Shown: positions 46,525 through 56,086 of the stretch, piece by piece
Position numbering within the stretch: the stretch's first letter is position 1
Layout: the number at the start of each line of letters is the position of its first letter
Assembly: GCF_024642105.1 (NCBI RefSeq)
Contig: NZ_JAHEBT010000056.1
Coordinates: 86,531 to 150,530, forward strand
Direction: 5' to 3'
Source of the DNA: Flavobacterium sp.
GTDB taxonomy: Bacteria > Bacteroidota > Bacteroidia > Flavobacteriales > Flavobacteriaceae
Length of the DNA: 64,000 bases
Notes under the pieces: model-generated
Database searches by the model: none
Seen by the model: the letters and a program-made list of their open reading frames with translations, nothing else
What the model was told of the DNA's origin: nothing
Made by a program: the position numbers and the translations under genes

Positions 46525-47073
46525 TTATTTGATATTATAAGAAGCTAATAATTCTTGGTACTCAGGAGAACTTCTTCTTCTAACCGATTCGTTTTTAACG
46601 ATTTCTTGTAATTTCATTACGCCATCTACAATTTGTTCCGGTCTTGGAGGACAACCTGGTACATACACATCTACTGGAATTACTTTGTCAATTCCTTGTA
46701 AAACAGAGTAGGTGTCAAAAACTCCTCCTGAAGAGGCACAAGCTCCTACAGCGATTACCCAACGAGGTTCTGACATTTGTTCGTATACCTGACGTAAAAT
46801 TGGAGCCATTTTTTTAGAAATAGTTCCCATTACCATCAACATATCGGCTTGACGAGGAGAAAAACTCACACGCTCAGAACCAAAACGAGCTAAGTCATAG
46901 TGAGATGCCATTGTGGCCATAAATTCAATTCCGCAACAAGAAGTTGCAAAAGGCAAAGGCCAAAGTGAATTGGCACGAGCCAAACCTACTACATCATTTA
47001 GCGTTGTAGCGAAGAAACCTTCTCCTACAACTCCTTCCGGTGGCGCTACCATTTTTGTTTTTGAATCACTCAT
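46525..47073 (-). CDS. nuoB: NADH-quinone oxidoreductase subunit B (cluster N2)
   Basis: 182 residues. The last iron-sulfur cluster before quinone, N2, is bound by two adjacent cysteines in FATSCCGIEFMATMA, with further cysteines in AVGACASSGGVFD and YVPGCPPRPEQI. Strongly conserved RVSFSPRQADMLMVMGTISK is intact. It lies 39 bp downstream of nuoA and 4 bp before nuoC. Confidence 0.96.
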   Translation of the reverse strand: MSDSKTKMVAPPEGVVGEGFFATTLNDVVGLARANSLWPLPFATSCCGIEFMATMASHYDLARFGSERVSFSPRQADMLMVMGTISKKMAPILRQVYEQMSEPRWVIAVGACASSGGVFDTYSVLQGIDKVIPVDVYVPGCPPRPEQIVDGVMKLQEIVKNESVRRRSSPEYQELLASYNIK

Positions 47074-47112
47074 TTCGAATTCGTAATTTTTGAATTTATA
47101 ATTTTGAATTAA

Positions 47113-47478
47113 TTATTCCCAGTCTAGTGCTTTTTTCTTGATGATGTAGAAAAATCCAACCAACAACAAAAGCATGAAAACGACCATTTTGATCATTCCT
47201 TCAATTCCTAAATCTTTGAAGTTAATAGCCCAAGGGTATAAGAAAATAACCTCCACATCGAATAAAACGAAAAGAATAGCTACTAAGAAATATTTTACTG
47301 AGAACGGAATACGTGCATTTCCTACTGATTCAATACCGCACTCGAAGTTTTTGTCTTTGGATTGAGAGGTTCTTTTGGGACCTAATTTTCCTGAGATAAA
47401 TATGGTACCTGCCACAAAACCAACCGCTAAAAGCAGCTGCATGAAAATTGGAATATAATTCAATTGTTCTGATTGCAT
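47113..47478 (-). CDS. nuoA: NADH-quinone oxidoreductase subunit A
   Basis: First gene of the operon, about 121 residues and three membrane helices. The matrix-side loop has KNFECGIESVGNARIPFSVK with the conserved cysteine, followed by FLVAILFVLFDVEVIFLYPW. The ORF could start at 47514, but a matching promoter covers that codon (-7 box 47512-47519); I choose the Met at 47478 (MQSEQLNYIPIF). This gives a normal length. Confidence 0.93.
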   Translation of the reverse strand: MQSEQLNYIPIFMQLLLAVGFVAGTIFISGKLGPKRTSQSKDKNFECGIESVGNARIPFSVKYFLVAILFVLFDVEVIFLYPWAINFKDLGIEGMIKMVVFMLLLLVGFFYIIKKKALDWE

Positions 47479-47511
47479 AATGATTGGGTGTTTTTTATTG
47501 AATTTTAGCCA

Positions 47512-47542
47512 CAAAGATAACTTTCAAGTAATTAAAACACAA
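47512..47542 (-). promoter_or_regulatory. Predicted promoter of the nuo operon
   Basis: On the minus strand TTG (47540-47542) is followed after 20 bases by TATCTTTG (47512-47519), a full match to the Bacteroidota TTG-N19-21-TAnnTTTG pattern. The predicted transcript begins near 47506, about 28 bases before the chosen nuoA start. Confidence 0.72.
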
Positions 47543-47660
47543 GCAGAAATCGTAATTTAATGGTACTGTAAATCTAAAAAATAGCTTATTTTTATTGATT
47601 ATAAATAAAGAATAGTTTTTATTTGTGTTTAAGAAGTTGTAAAAAACAATAAACAAAAAA

Positions 47661-47686
47661 AACGTCCCGATTAATATCGGGACGTT
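47661..47686 (-). terminator. Terminator of the cold-shock gene
   Basis: AACGTCCCGAT and ATCGGGACGTT make an 11-bp perfect stem with a TAAT loop. On the minus strand a T-run follows. It separates the cold-shock gene from the nuo promoter. The rest of 47515-47723 has no gene. Confidence 0.9.
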
Positions 47687-47723
47687 TAGACCATTCTCAG
47701 GCTAAAAAAATATTTTTTTCAGC

Positions 47724-47918
47724 TTAGATAACAGCTACTTGTGCAGCCACTTTTCCTTTTCTTCCTTCTTCTTCTACGTAGCTCACTCTGTCACCTTCGC
47801 GTAATTCTTCCGCTGTGATTCCTGATGCATGAACGAAGATGTCTTTTCCTGTTTCTTCGTCCGTAATGAATCCATAACCTTTAGATTCATTAAAAAATTT
47901 AACTGTACCTGTACGCAT
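47724..47918 (-). CDS. Cold-shock domain protein (CspA family)
   Basis: 64 residues, a single cold-shock domain. RNP1 is KGYGFITDEETG and RNP2 is DIFVHASGI, the two RNA-binding motifs of the family. GTVKFFNESKGYGFI is the standard start. Such proteins act as RNA chaperones, and many are strongly expressed in the cold or in growth. It stands alone with its own terminator and an upstream -7 element at 47948-47955. Confidence 0.95.
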   Translation of the reverse strand: MRTGTVKFFNESKGYGFITDEETGKDIFVHASGITAEELREGDRVSYVEEEGRKGKVAAQVAVI

Positions 47919-47947
47919 TGTAATAGTAATAATAATTTATAATAAGA

Positions 47948-47955
47948 CAAATGTA
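47948..47955 (-). promoter_or_regulatory. Predicted -7 element of the cold-shock gene
   Basis: TACATTTG on the minus strand matches TAnnTTTG, 30 bp before the start codon. No clear TTTG box lies at the expected distance. Confidence 0.45.
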
Positions 47956-48048
47956 ATGTTTAATATAATACGAAATGCGTTCTTCGGTTTTTATTTTGTA
48001 GAAATATTGATTTTCAACGTTTTCTGACCAAAATACTCGTTCAACTAC

Positions 48049-49827
48049 TTATATATCCAATTGGATATGCAATTCTTTTAATTGTGCTTCATCAATAGTT
48101 GAAGGCGCATCAATCATCACATCTCGTCCCGAATTGTTTTTTGGGAAGGCAATAAAATCACGAATGGTTTCTTGTCCACCTAAAATAGCGACTAATCGAT
48201 CCAATCCAAAAGCCAAACCTCCGTGAGGGGGTGCGCCAAATTGGAAGGCATCCATCAAGAAGCCAAATTGAGCTTTTGCTTCTTCGGGAGTGAATCCTAA
48301 GTATTTGAACATCAATTCTTGTGTCGCTTTATCATGAATACGAATAGAACCCCCTCCAATTTCGTTCCCGTTCAAGACCATATCATAAGCATTGGCACGC
48401 ACTTTTCCTGGATCAGTTGCTAATAAGCTAATGTCTTCTGGTTTAGGGGAGGTAAACGGGTGGTGCATGGCGTGATAACGACCACTTTGCTTCGCCTGTT
48501 CGCCTGTTAGGCTCGGGTCTTCTACAAATTCTAATAATGGGAAATCTACTACCCATAATGGGGCAAATTCGTCTGGTTTTCTCAATCCTAAACGAGTGGC
48601 TAATTCCATTCGTAAAGCCGAAAGTTGTGCTCTAGTTTTATTTGCAGGACCTGATAACACAAAAATCATATCGCCTGCTTGTGCTTGTGTTGCTTTCGCC
48701 CATTGTGCTAAATCATCTTGGTCGTAAAATTTATCTACGGATGATTTGTAAGTTCCATCTTCGTTGCATTTTACATACACCATTCCTGAAGCACCTACTT
48801 GTGGACGTTTTACCCAATCGATTAAAGCGTCAATCTCTTTTCGAGTGTAATTTCCAGCTCCTGGAACTGCAATTCCCACTACTAATTCAGCAGCGTTGAA
48901 AACAGGAAACTCTTTATGTTGTGCTACGGCATTTAACTCGCCAAATTCCATTCCGAAACGAATGTCTGGTTTGTCATTTCCGTACGTTTTCATAGCGTAA
49001 TCGTAAGTAATTCTTGGAAATTTAGCCACTTCAACTCCTTTTATTTCTTTTAATAAATGACGTGTAAGTCCTTCAAAAACATTCAAAATATCTTCTTGTT
49101 CTACAAAAGCCATTTCGCAGTCAATTTGAGTAAACTCAGGTTGTCTGTCGGCGCGTAAATCTTCGTCACGGAAGCATTTTACAATTTGGAAATACTTGTC
49201 CATTCCGCCCACCATCAATAGCTGCTTGAAAGTTTGTGGTGATTGTGGTAAAGCATAAAATTGTCCTTCATTCATTCGCGAAGGCACCACAAAATCACGG
49301 GCTCCTTCAGGAGTCGATTTGATTAAATACGGTGTTTCTACTTCGCAAAAATCCAAATCCGAAAGGTATTTACGAACTTCCATTGCCACTTTATGACGGA
49401 AAAGTAAACTGTTTTTTACTGGATTTCTTCGAATATCTAGGTAACGGTATTTCATTCGGATGTCTTCCCCACCATCAGTTTCATCTTCAATCGTGAAAGG
49501 AGGAGTCAAGGCCGCATTTAAAATGGTCATTTCTGAAACCAAAATCTCAATTTCCCCTGTAGGAATCGCTGTGTTTTTCGATTCACGTTCAATAACAGTT
49601 CCTTTTACTTGAATTACAAATTCGCGTCCAAGGGTTTTGGCCAATTCAAAAACTGATTTTTCGGTGCGACTTTCGTCAAAAATCAATTGCGTAATGCCAT
49701 AACGGTCACGCAAATCGACCCAATTCATAAATCCTTTATCGCGCGATTTTTGAACCCAACCCGCTAGTGTAACTTCTGTATTGATATGTGAGGCGTTCAA
49801 TTCGCCACAGTGATGACTTCTGTACAT
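48049..49827 (-). CDS. aspS: Aspartyl-tRNA synthetase
   Basis: 592 residues, the usual bacterial length. It charges tRNA-Asp with aspartate and ATP. Evidence: an N-terminal OB-fold anticodon-binding domain (about 1-130: [20 protein letters not shown]), class II motif 2 ([20 protein letters not shown]), [15 protein letters not shown], the bacterial GAD insertion (about 280-430) and motif 3 ([17 protein letters not shown]). The -7 element TAAATTTG (49847-49854) lies just upstream. The region between it and the cold-shock gene carries no gene. Confidence 0.96.
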   Translation of the reverse strand: MYRSHHCGELNASHINTEVTLAGWVQKSRDKGFMNWVDLRDRYGITQLIFDESRTEKSVFELAKTLGREFVIQVKGTVIERESKNTAIPTGEIEILVSEMTILNAALTPPFTIEDETDGGEDIRMKYRYLDIRRNPVKNSLLFRHKVAMEVRKYLSDLDFCEVETPYLIKSTPEGARDFVVPSRMNEGQFYALPQSPQTFKQLLMVGGMDKYFQIVKCFRDEDLRADRQPEFTQIDCEMAFVEQEDILNVFEGLTRHLLKEIKGVEVAKFPRITYDYAMKTYGNDKPDIRFGMEFGELNAVAQHKEFPVFNAAELVVGIAVPGAGNYTRKEIDALIDWVKRPQVGASGMVYVKCNEDGTYKSSVDKFYDQDDLAQWAKATQAQAGDMIFVLSGPANKTRAQLSALRMELATRLGLRKPDEFAPLWVVDFPLLEFVEDPSLTGEQAKQSGRYHAMHHPFTSPKPEDISLLATDPGKVRANAYDMVLNGNEIGGGSIRIHDKATQELMFKYLGFTPEEAKAQFGFLMDAFQFGAPPHGGLAFGLDRLVAILGGQETIRDFIAFPKNNSGRDVMIDAPSTIDEAQLKELHIQLDI

Positions 49828-49846
49828 GATTAAAAATATTTGTGTG

Positions 49847-49854
49847 CAAATTTA
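49847..49854 (-). promoter_or_regulatory. Predicted -7 element of aspS
   Basis: TAAATTTG on the minus strand fits the TAnnTTTG pattern, 20 bp before the aspS start. The -33 region is not clear. Confidence 0.45.
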
Positions 49855-49898
49855 GGACTAATTATGAATAAATGGAGGATAAAATTATAAGAATAAAA

Positions 49899-49925
49899 AA
49901 ACCTGCAAATTTTACTTTGCAGGTT
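49899..49925 (-). terminator. Terminator of the RND efflux operon
   Basis: AACCTGCAAA pairs with TTTGCAGGTT in a perfect stem, followed on the minus strand by a T-run. It lies 27 bp beyond the RND pump stop codon. Confidence 0.88.
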
Positions 49926-49952
49926 TTCTATTCACTCTATTTAAAACAATTG

Positions 49953-52900
49953 TTATTCCGCTATTGCGTCTTGATTTCTTTTATTTCTGCGGTCACGTAA
50001 CCAGTATTTAGTTCGTTTTACCAAATAGAACATTACCGGTACCATTACCAAAGTTAATACTGTGGCATAGGTCAATCCGAAGATGATGGTCCAAGCCAAA
50101 GGACCCCAGAACATTACATTATCTCCACCCATAAAGAAATGTGGGTTGAAATCGGTTACCAAAGTAAAAAAGTCAAAGTTCAATCCGATGGCTAAAGGAA
50201 TTAATCCTAGGATAGCAGTTAAAGCAGTTAACAATACCGGACGTAATCTTGATTTACCCGATTCGATAATTACTTCTTTTATTTCTTCTAATGATAAATC
50301 GTCGTGACTTTCCAGTTTTTTATCGGCTACTTTTTTGTCCAATAATAAGACAAAGAAGTCCATTAGTACAATTCCGTTTTTCACCACAACTCCCGCAAGC
50401 GAGATGATTCCCATCATGGTCATCAGGATAACAAAATCCATATTGGCAATCACATAACCATAGAAAACCCCACTAAAACTCAACAATACGGTAAACATAA
50501 TCACCATGGTTTTAGAAACCGAATTAAATTGTAATACAATGATGATGGTGATTCCAGCCAAAGCTAAAAATAACGCATACATCAAGAAACTTTGGTTTTT
50601 ACCTTGTTCTTCTTGTACTCCAGAGAACGAGTAACTCACACTTTTAGGAAGGTCGTAACTTTTTAGTTCTTCCTTGATTTGTTTCGTGATTTCGTCTCCA
50701 TTATATCCAGTTAACACATTCGAATAAATAGTCATAATTCGTTTGTGGTTTTTTCTCTTAATCTGGTTGTAAGTCGTCGTTTTTTCTGTTTTTGAAACCG
50801 CAGAAATTGGGACTTGCATAATTTGACCATTGTTTTGGTTACGGAACGTCAACGATTGGTTGAAAAGAATATTTTCATTTTTACGTTGGTCGTCTTGCAT
50901 ACGCATTACAATGTTGTAATCATCATCGCCTTCTTTGTAAGTCGAAATTTCTTGTCCGTACACTGAACGACGCAGGTTGAAACCTAATTGTCCTGTAGAA
51001 ATTCCCATACTTCCTGCATTGGCACGATCTACTTTCACTTCCAATTCTGGACTTTCTTTGTTGATGTCGATGCCTAATTTTTCAATACCTGGAATGTTTT
51101 TAGAATCAAGGAAAGCAATCATTTTATCACCTTCTTTCAACATTTGGTCATAATCAGCACCTGTCAACTGAATACTAATTGGATACCCTGCAGGAGGTCC
51201 GTTAGCATCTTTTTCAACTGTAACGGTAGCGCCAGCAATTCCGGTTACTTTACTTCTAATTTCTTCTAAAATATCTGAAGTATTTATTCCTTTTCTAAAT
51301 TTGAATTCAGAGAAGCTCACAGTTACCTTTCCTTTAAAAGGCGTTTCAGAAGCCGAACCTGCATCTATGTTTGGATTTCCAGCACCAACACCTACTTGCG
51401 AAATGATAGATTCCGCCATAAAGTTCTTGTTGGTCTTTGGATCCACATATTTCTCTAAAATCTGAATGATTTGTTTTTCTACAAATAAAGTGGCTTTATT
51501 AGTTTTCTCAATAGACGTTCCTTGCGGATATTCAATATAAGCAATGGCTTGATTCGGAATATTATCAGGGAAGAACAATACTTTTCTTGGAAAAATTCCC
51601 AGAAGGATAAATGAAAAGAACAGCAAAGCAATAATTCCACCTAATGCTTTCCAAGCAGTTCTTCCAGACAAAATTTTCGCTAAAAAGATTTTGTATTTTT
51701 CTTCCATTCTTGGGAAGAAACTGTGCTGAAAGTCTTGTGTCCATTGGAACACTTTCCAGTAATACAACCACATTAACCCAACCGAAATTAGCAATAGATG
51801 ACCAACACCTCTTAATAATTTACTGTCGTAAATGTTACCAGGAACTGCAAATAAAATTCCTAATGTGATGAATACAATAGTATAAAAGCGTAGGCTTTTT
51901 TTCTTGATGTTTTTGTCTTCTAACGCCATAGAACCTCCTGTCATAGCAGCGTTGATTACCATTGCTACGAATAAAGAGCCTGTTAGAGTTACTGTTAATG
52001 TGATTGGGAAATATTTCATGAATTTACCCATGGTTCCTGGCCAAAGGGCAAATGGTAAAAACGCCATCAAAGTCGTCGCTGTCGACGAAATTACCGGCCA
52101 AGCAATTTCTCCAATTCCCACTTTCGAAGCCTGAATTCGAGTCATTCCTTTTTGCATATTGGCATACACATTATCCACTACCACAATACCGTCATCTACC
52201 AGCATTCCTAATCCCATTACCAATCCAAATAATACCATGGTATTTAGGGTTAATCCAAACATAGACAAGATAGCAAAAGCAATCATCATCGATAATGGAA
52301 TGGCAGCACCAACAAATAAAGAGTTACGTAATCCCATAGTAAACATCAACACGATCATTACCAAAATGATTCCGAAAATGATGTGGTTGGACAATTCGTC
52401 AACCTGATGTTCTACTCGAGAGGATTGGTCACTAGTCAATTCTACTTTTAAGTTTTTTGGCAAATAGGTTTCTTGAGCCGTTTTGACTCTTTCTTTTACT
52501 TGCTCAATGGCCGAAATCATGTTTTGGTTGGAACGTTTTTTAACGTTCAACATCACCACTTCAGCTCCTTTTTCACGAGCGTAGGTTGTTTTTTCTTTCT
52601 CTTTGAAACTAATAGTGGCAATATCTTTTAGATAAACAGGACCGCCAAAAGATTTCACGATAATGTTTTCTAATTCTTTAGGCTCTTTGAACTCTCCCAC
52701 AATTCGGATGTTGTTGCGAGAACCTTGCGAGATTAAATTTCCTCCAGAAAGCGTCATATTTTCATATTTCACGGCATTTTGGATTTCGTCAAAAGTCACT
52801 TGAGCCGCCGTCATTTTGAAAATGTCCACTGCAATTTCAACTTCTTTGTCATCGACACCAAGGATGTCTACTTTTTTGATTTCCGAAATTTCTTCAATAT

Positions 52901-53426
52901 CATCTTGCAATAATTCCCCGTATTTTTTCAATTGTTGGGTAGTATAGTTTCCTTGCAAATTGATGTTCAAAATTGGCACTTCTTCCGAAATGTTCAATTC
53001 AAAAACATTTGGTTCTACCTTGCTTCCGTTGTCCATATTGGGCCAATCGGTATCGGCTTTGGCATTATCTACTTTGTCTTTGATTTTTTGTTTGGCTTGT
53101 TCTACCGTAACATCATCCGAAAATTCAGCGATAATCATTCCGTAATCTTGGAACGAACTTGAAGTCACTTTTTCTACTCCGCTGATGTTTTTGATTTGTT
53201 TTTCTAAAGGCTTGATAACCAATTTTTCTACATCTTCGGCTGAGTTTCCTGGGAATACAGAAGAGATGTAAATTTTGTTTTCGATGATTTCTGGGAAATC
53301 TTCACGAGGCATATTAATGTAAGCGGTCAAACCGGCTATAACAATAATAAACGTCAAGATATAAACGGTGACACGATTGTCTACTGCCCAACTTGAGATG
53401 CCGAATTCTTTATTTTGATGTGACAT
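49953..53426 (-). CDS. RND-family efflux pump, inner-membrane subunit (AcrB/HAE1-like)
   Basis: 1,157 residues. The pump uses the proton gradient to move drugs or other amphiphiles out through a tripartite complex. Seen: RVTVYILTFIIVIAGLTAYINMPREDFPEI at the start, split here by the two parts TVYILTFIIVIAGL and NMPREDFPEI; VMGLGMLVDDGIVVVDNVYA with paired Asp residues of the proton relay; and a late MMGIISLAGVVVKNGIVLMD segment. Two large periplasmic loops follow TM1 and TM7. Unusually, the cytoplasmic link between the two halves (about 509-562) contains two extra hydrophobic stretches, FYTIVFITLGILFAVPG and LLLISVGLMWLYYW. The substrate is unknown. Last gene of the TetR-TolC-MFP-RND set. Confidence 0.92.
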   Translation of the reverse strand: MSHQNKEFGISSWAVDNRVTVYILTFIIVIAGLTAYINMPREDFPEIIENKIYISSVFPGNSAEDVEKLVIKPLEKQIKNISGVEKVTSSSFQDYGMIIAEFSDDVTVEQAKQKIKDKVDNAKADTDWPNMDNGSKVEPNVFELNISEEVPILNINLQGNYTTQQLKKYGELLQDDIEEISEIKKVDILGVDDKEVEIAVDIFKMTAAQVTFDEIQNAVKYENMTLSGGNLISQGSRNNIRIVGEFKEPKELENIIVKSFGGPVYLKDIATISFKEKEKTTYAREKGAEVVMLNVKKRSNQNMISAIEQVKERVKTAQETYLPKNLKVELTSDQSSRVEHQVDELSNHIIFGIILVMIVLMFTMGLRNSLFVGAAIPLSMMIAFAILSMFGLTLNTMVLFGLVMGLGMLVDDGIVVVDNVYANMQKGMTRIQASKVGIGEIAWPVISSTATTLMAFLPFALWPGTMGKFMKYFPITLTVTLTGSLFVAMVINAAMTGGSMALEDKNIKKKSLRFYTIVFITLGILFAVPGNIYDSKLLRGVGHLLLISVGLMWLYYWKVFQWTQDFQHSFFPRMEEKYKIFLAKILSGRTAWKALGGIIALLFFSFILLGIFPRKVLFFPDNIPNQAIAYIEYPQGTSIEKTNKATLFVEKQIIQILEKYVDPKTNKNFMAESIISQVGVGAGNPNIDAGSASETPFKGKVTVSFSEFKFRKGINTSDILEEIRSKVTGIAGATVTVEKDANGPPAGYPISIQLTGADYDQMLKEGDKMIAFLDSKNIPGIEKLGIDINKESPELEVKVDRANAGSMGISTGQLGFNLRRSVYGQEISTYKEGDDDYNIVMRMQDDQRKNENILFNQSLTFRNQNNGQIMQVPISAVSKTEKTTTYNQIKRKNHKRIMTIYSNVLTGYNGDEITKQIKEELKSYDLPKSVSYSFSGVQEEQGKNQSFLMYALFLALAGITIIIVLQFNSVSKTMVIMFTVLLSFSGVFYGYVIANMDFVILMTMMGIISLAGVVVKNGIVLMDFFVLLLDKKVADKKLESHDDLSLEEIKEVIIESGKSRLRPVLLTALTAILGLIPLAIGLNFDFFTLVTDFNPHFFMGGDNVMFWGPLAWTIIFGLTYATVLTLVMVPVMFYLVKRTKYWLRDRRNKRNQDAIAE

Positions 53427-53429
53427 AGT

Positions 53430-53563
53430 AGCCCCCTAACCCCCAAAGGGGGAACTCCTATTAGGGGTCAATAGGAATTTATGTTAATAATAATAAAATA
53501 GTTTTACTGCCTTTTTACTTTGTTTACAAAGTTGCTAATTCCCCCTTCGGGGGTTAGGGGGCT
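53430..53563. repeat. 134-bp palindromic element with 25-bp terminal inverted repeats
   Basis: The left end begins AGCCCCCTAACCCCC and continues into AAAGGGGGAA (53430-53454); the right end begins TTCCCCCTTCGGGGG and ends GTTAGGGGGCT (53539-53563). They match as near-perfect inverted repeats. The element fills the whole gap between the fusion-protein stop codon and the pump start codon. I recognise this as a repeat type frequent in flavobacterial genomes; only one copy is in this window. Confidence 0.8.
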
Positions 53564-54706
53564 TTAAAAGTTCAATTTCATTCCTTCAGAAATCGTGTTT
53601 ACTCCTTCGGTTACAATGATATCATTAGCGGATAAACCGGTTAGGATTTCAGTCACATTGTCTGATGATTTTCCTAGGGATACAAGTACTTTTTTAGCAG
53701 TTGCTGTTTTCCCATTGCTATTAATGGCAACAAAAACAAATTTGTTTCCTTCTCCGTCTTCTTGAATAACATTGGTTGGAACTACAATAGCATTTTTAGC
53801 TGTGTAATCAATCACTTTTAATTTAGCTACTTGGTTAGGGCGCAATAAATTTTCTGGGTTTGGAATGCTTACTTCAATACCGAAACTTCTGTTGTTTGGG
53901 TTGATGAAATTACCAATTTGGCGTACTTTTCCTTTGTAGTTTTTATTTAACGATGTCAAGAAAACATCTACTTGAGTACCAACTTTTAGTTTGCCAATAT
54001 AGCTCTCAGGAACTGAAGTTGAAACATACATATTGTTCAAATTCACAATACGCATCAAACCTTGAGCACCCGCTGAAACTACCTGTCCTCTTTCTACAAA
54101 AACTTCATCAATTGTTCCTGAGAAAGGCGCACGAATTACCGTTTTGGCTAACATGGCTTTGGCTTGTGCTACAGAACGTTGTAAGCTTAGCATTTGCGTT
54201 TGTGCTTGTAGGTACTGAATTTCAGAACCAATTTTTTGATTCCAAAGATTTTTTTGTCTTTCAAAAGTAGTTTTAGCCAATTGGTATTGCGTTTCTAGAC
54301 TAGCAACTTGTTGGCTTGAACCACCATCATCTACACGCGCTAGAATTTGTCCTTTGCTTACGTGTTGTCCTGCTTTGGCGTTTAACACTACCAAAGTTCC
54401 AGGTATTTCAGGTTGAATTAAGATGTTTTCTTTAGTATTCACACTTCCTTGAATATCTAAATAGTGATTGAATAAAGTGTCTTTTAGCGTCATAACCGAA
54501 ACTAAGGCTTCTTCTTTCTTTACATTTAATGTTGCTAGTGCCGCATCAATTTTGGCTAAGTCAGCTTGAATTACTGCTTTTCTTGCGTGCAATTCTTTAT
54601 TGTTTTTAGCAGCAATCAATTCGTCAACCGTTTGATTGTTGTCTTTTTCTCCGCAAGAAACAATTAGTGTAGCTGCGATAAGTAATGGGAGTATTTTCTT
54701 TGTCAT
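53564..54706 (-). CDS. Membrane-fusion (periplasmic adaptor) lipoprotein of RND efflux pump
   Basis: About 380 residues. The start at 54706 gives a lipoprotein signal (KKILPLLIAATLIVSCG, lipobox LIVSC); the ORF extends seven codons further to 54727. Adaptor features: a coiled hairpin (about 25-70 and 150-190), lipoyl-like segments (ILIQPEIPGTLVVLNAKAGQ and KTVIRAPFSGTIDEVFVERG) and a beta-barrel region. It links the RND pump with the TolC-like channel. It starts 34 bp after the TolC-like stop and is separated from the pump gene by the palindromic element. Confidence 0.9.
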   Translation of the reverse strand: MTKKILPLLIAATLIVSCGEKDNNQTVDELIAAKNNKELHARKAVIQADLAKIDAALATLNVKKEEALVSVMTLKDTLFNHYLDIQGSVNTKENILIQPEIPGTLVVLNAKAGQHVSKGQILARVDDGGSSQQVASLETQYQLAKTTFERQKNLWNQKIGSEIQYLQAQTQMLSLQRSVAQAKAMLAKTVIRAPFSGTIDEVFVERGQVVSAGAQGLMRIVNLNNMYVSTSVPESYIGKLKVGTQVDVFLTSLNKNYKGKVRQIGNFINPNNRSFGIEVSIPNPENLLRPNQVAKLKVIDYTAKNAIVVPTNVIQEDGEGNKFVFVAINSNGKTATAKKVLVSLGKSSDNVTEILTGLSANDIIVTEGVNTISEGMKLNF

Positions 54707-54739
54707 GGGTGTTCTATTTGATGTCATAATGTGTTGCTG

Positions 54740-56086
54740 TTAGTTCTGAGTTACGATTTTTTCTAAAGTGGCTTTTTTATTGATTACGTCAAGCATGGCT
54801 TGTAAATAATTTTGTTGTGCTGTGTACAATTGACGTTGTGCTTCGCTCAAATCAAAGCTAGAAGACAATCCTTCTTTTAATTTGGTTTGTTGTTTGTTTT
54901 CAATACGTTCAGCTAGTGTCAAACTACTTTTGGTAGTATTTAATTGTTCCAAGCTGTATTCGTAATCGCTTTTGGCTTTTTCAAATTGTAATTTAAGTGT
55001 TTGCTCTACTTGTAACATTTGTGTTTTGGCTTGTTCCAAAGCAATTTTAGCTTGTTGTGTTTTAGCGGTTCTACCTAAGCTACTAAAAATCGGGATGTTT
55101 AAATTCAACCCAACATTAGAATAATTCAACCAACGTTGATTAGAATTGAAGAATTGAAATTGGTTTCCAAAGGCATTGTAGCCTAAATTATAAGCTGCTG
55201 CTAAAGTCGGCAAGGCATTGCTTTTTTCTAAAAGCACTAATAATTTTTTGCTTTCTACCAAGTTGTCTTGAATTTTATAATCAATCGCATTTTCTACAAG
55301 GAAAGTGGCTTGTGCTAGTCCTAAGTCAATGTTATTTTGTGCCAATGTGTTTAGTTTGTCTGTCAAAGTCAAATCATTTTCCATTGCAATACCTAAAACT
55401 AATTTCAGCATATTGGAGGCAATAGTTTTTTGACGTTTGACATTTTCTTGCGCACTCTTTATAGTAGCCAATGTAATTTGAAGCTGCTCTACATTTTCTT
55501 CTTCGATTAAACCGTTTTTGAAAATTTGGTTGGTTTCGTTTAGGGTCTTTTCTAAGTTGGCTTTGTTTTTTTCTAAAATCGCAATACTTTCTTGTGCCAA
55601 TAAAACATTTCCGTAGGCATTGATTACCATTTCTCGGATTTCTTGATTGGTTTTGATTTTGGCATTTTCAGAAATTTGCAAATAGACTTTAGCCGACTGT
55701 AATCCTACTAAATACGAACCGTTGAAGATAAGTTGACTTACTGTTGTACTAGCTGACATATTTTGTTTCGTTCCAAAAGCAACTTCAGCGAATTCTCCAG
55801 GTTGTCCGCCAAAAAATTCAGCAGGAATCAATGATTTTTGTAGTTCAATATTGTTTTGGTATCCAACAGCCGCATTGATTTGTGGTAAACCAATTGTTGT
55901 GGTTTCCCATTTTTTCTTTTTAGCGGCATCAATATCTCTTGCAGCATTGATGGCGTTGTAATTGTGTGTCAATGCATATTCGATAGCCTCGTTTAAGGAG
56001 TACGAATACGATTGTTTGGTGCTTTTTTGCTGTGCATTTAAGCCAATCGTGAAAGCGAGTAGGGCGATTACATGTGTTTTTTTCAT
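54740..56086 (-). CDS. TolC-family outer-membrane efflux channel
   Basis: 448 residues with a signal peptide (KKTHVIALLAFTIGLNA-Q). Two repeated halves of long amphipathic helices are visible, with SLNEAIEYALTHN near the start and LTLAERIENKQQTKLKEGLS and YLQAMLDVINKKATLE near the end, the usual outer-membrane efflux protein pattern. It forms the exit duct of the pump. Its start codon abuts the TetR stop, so it is the second gene of the operon. Confidence 0.92.
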   Translation of the reverse strand: MKKTHVIALLAFTIGLNAQQKSTKQSYSYSLNEAIEYALTHNYNAINAARDIDAAKKKKWETTTIGLPQINAAVGYQNNIELQKSLIPAEFFGGQPGEFAEVAFGTKQNMSASTTVSQLIFNGSYLVGLQSAKVYLQISENAKIKTNQEIREMVINAYGNVLLAQESIAILEKNKANLEKTLNETNQIFKNGLIEEENVEQLQITLATIKSAQENVKRQKTIASNMLKLVLGIAMENDLTLTDKLNTLAQNNIDLGLAQATFLVENAIDYKIQDNLVESKKLLVLLEKSNALPTLAAAYNLGYNAFGNQFQFFNSNQRWLNYSNVGLNLNIPIFSSLGRTAKTQQAKIALEQAKTQMLQVEQTLKLQFEKAKSDYEYSLEQLNTTKSSLTLAERIENKQQTKLKEGLSSSFDLSEAQRQLYTAQQNYLQAMLDVINKKATLEKIVTQN

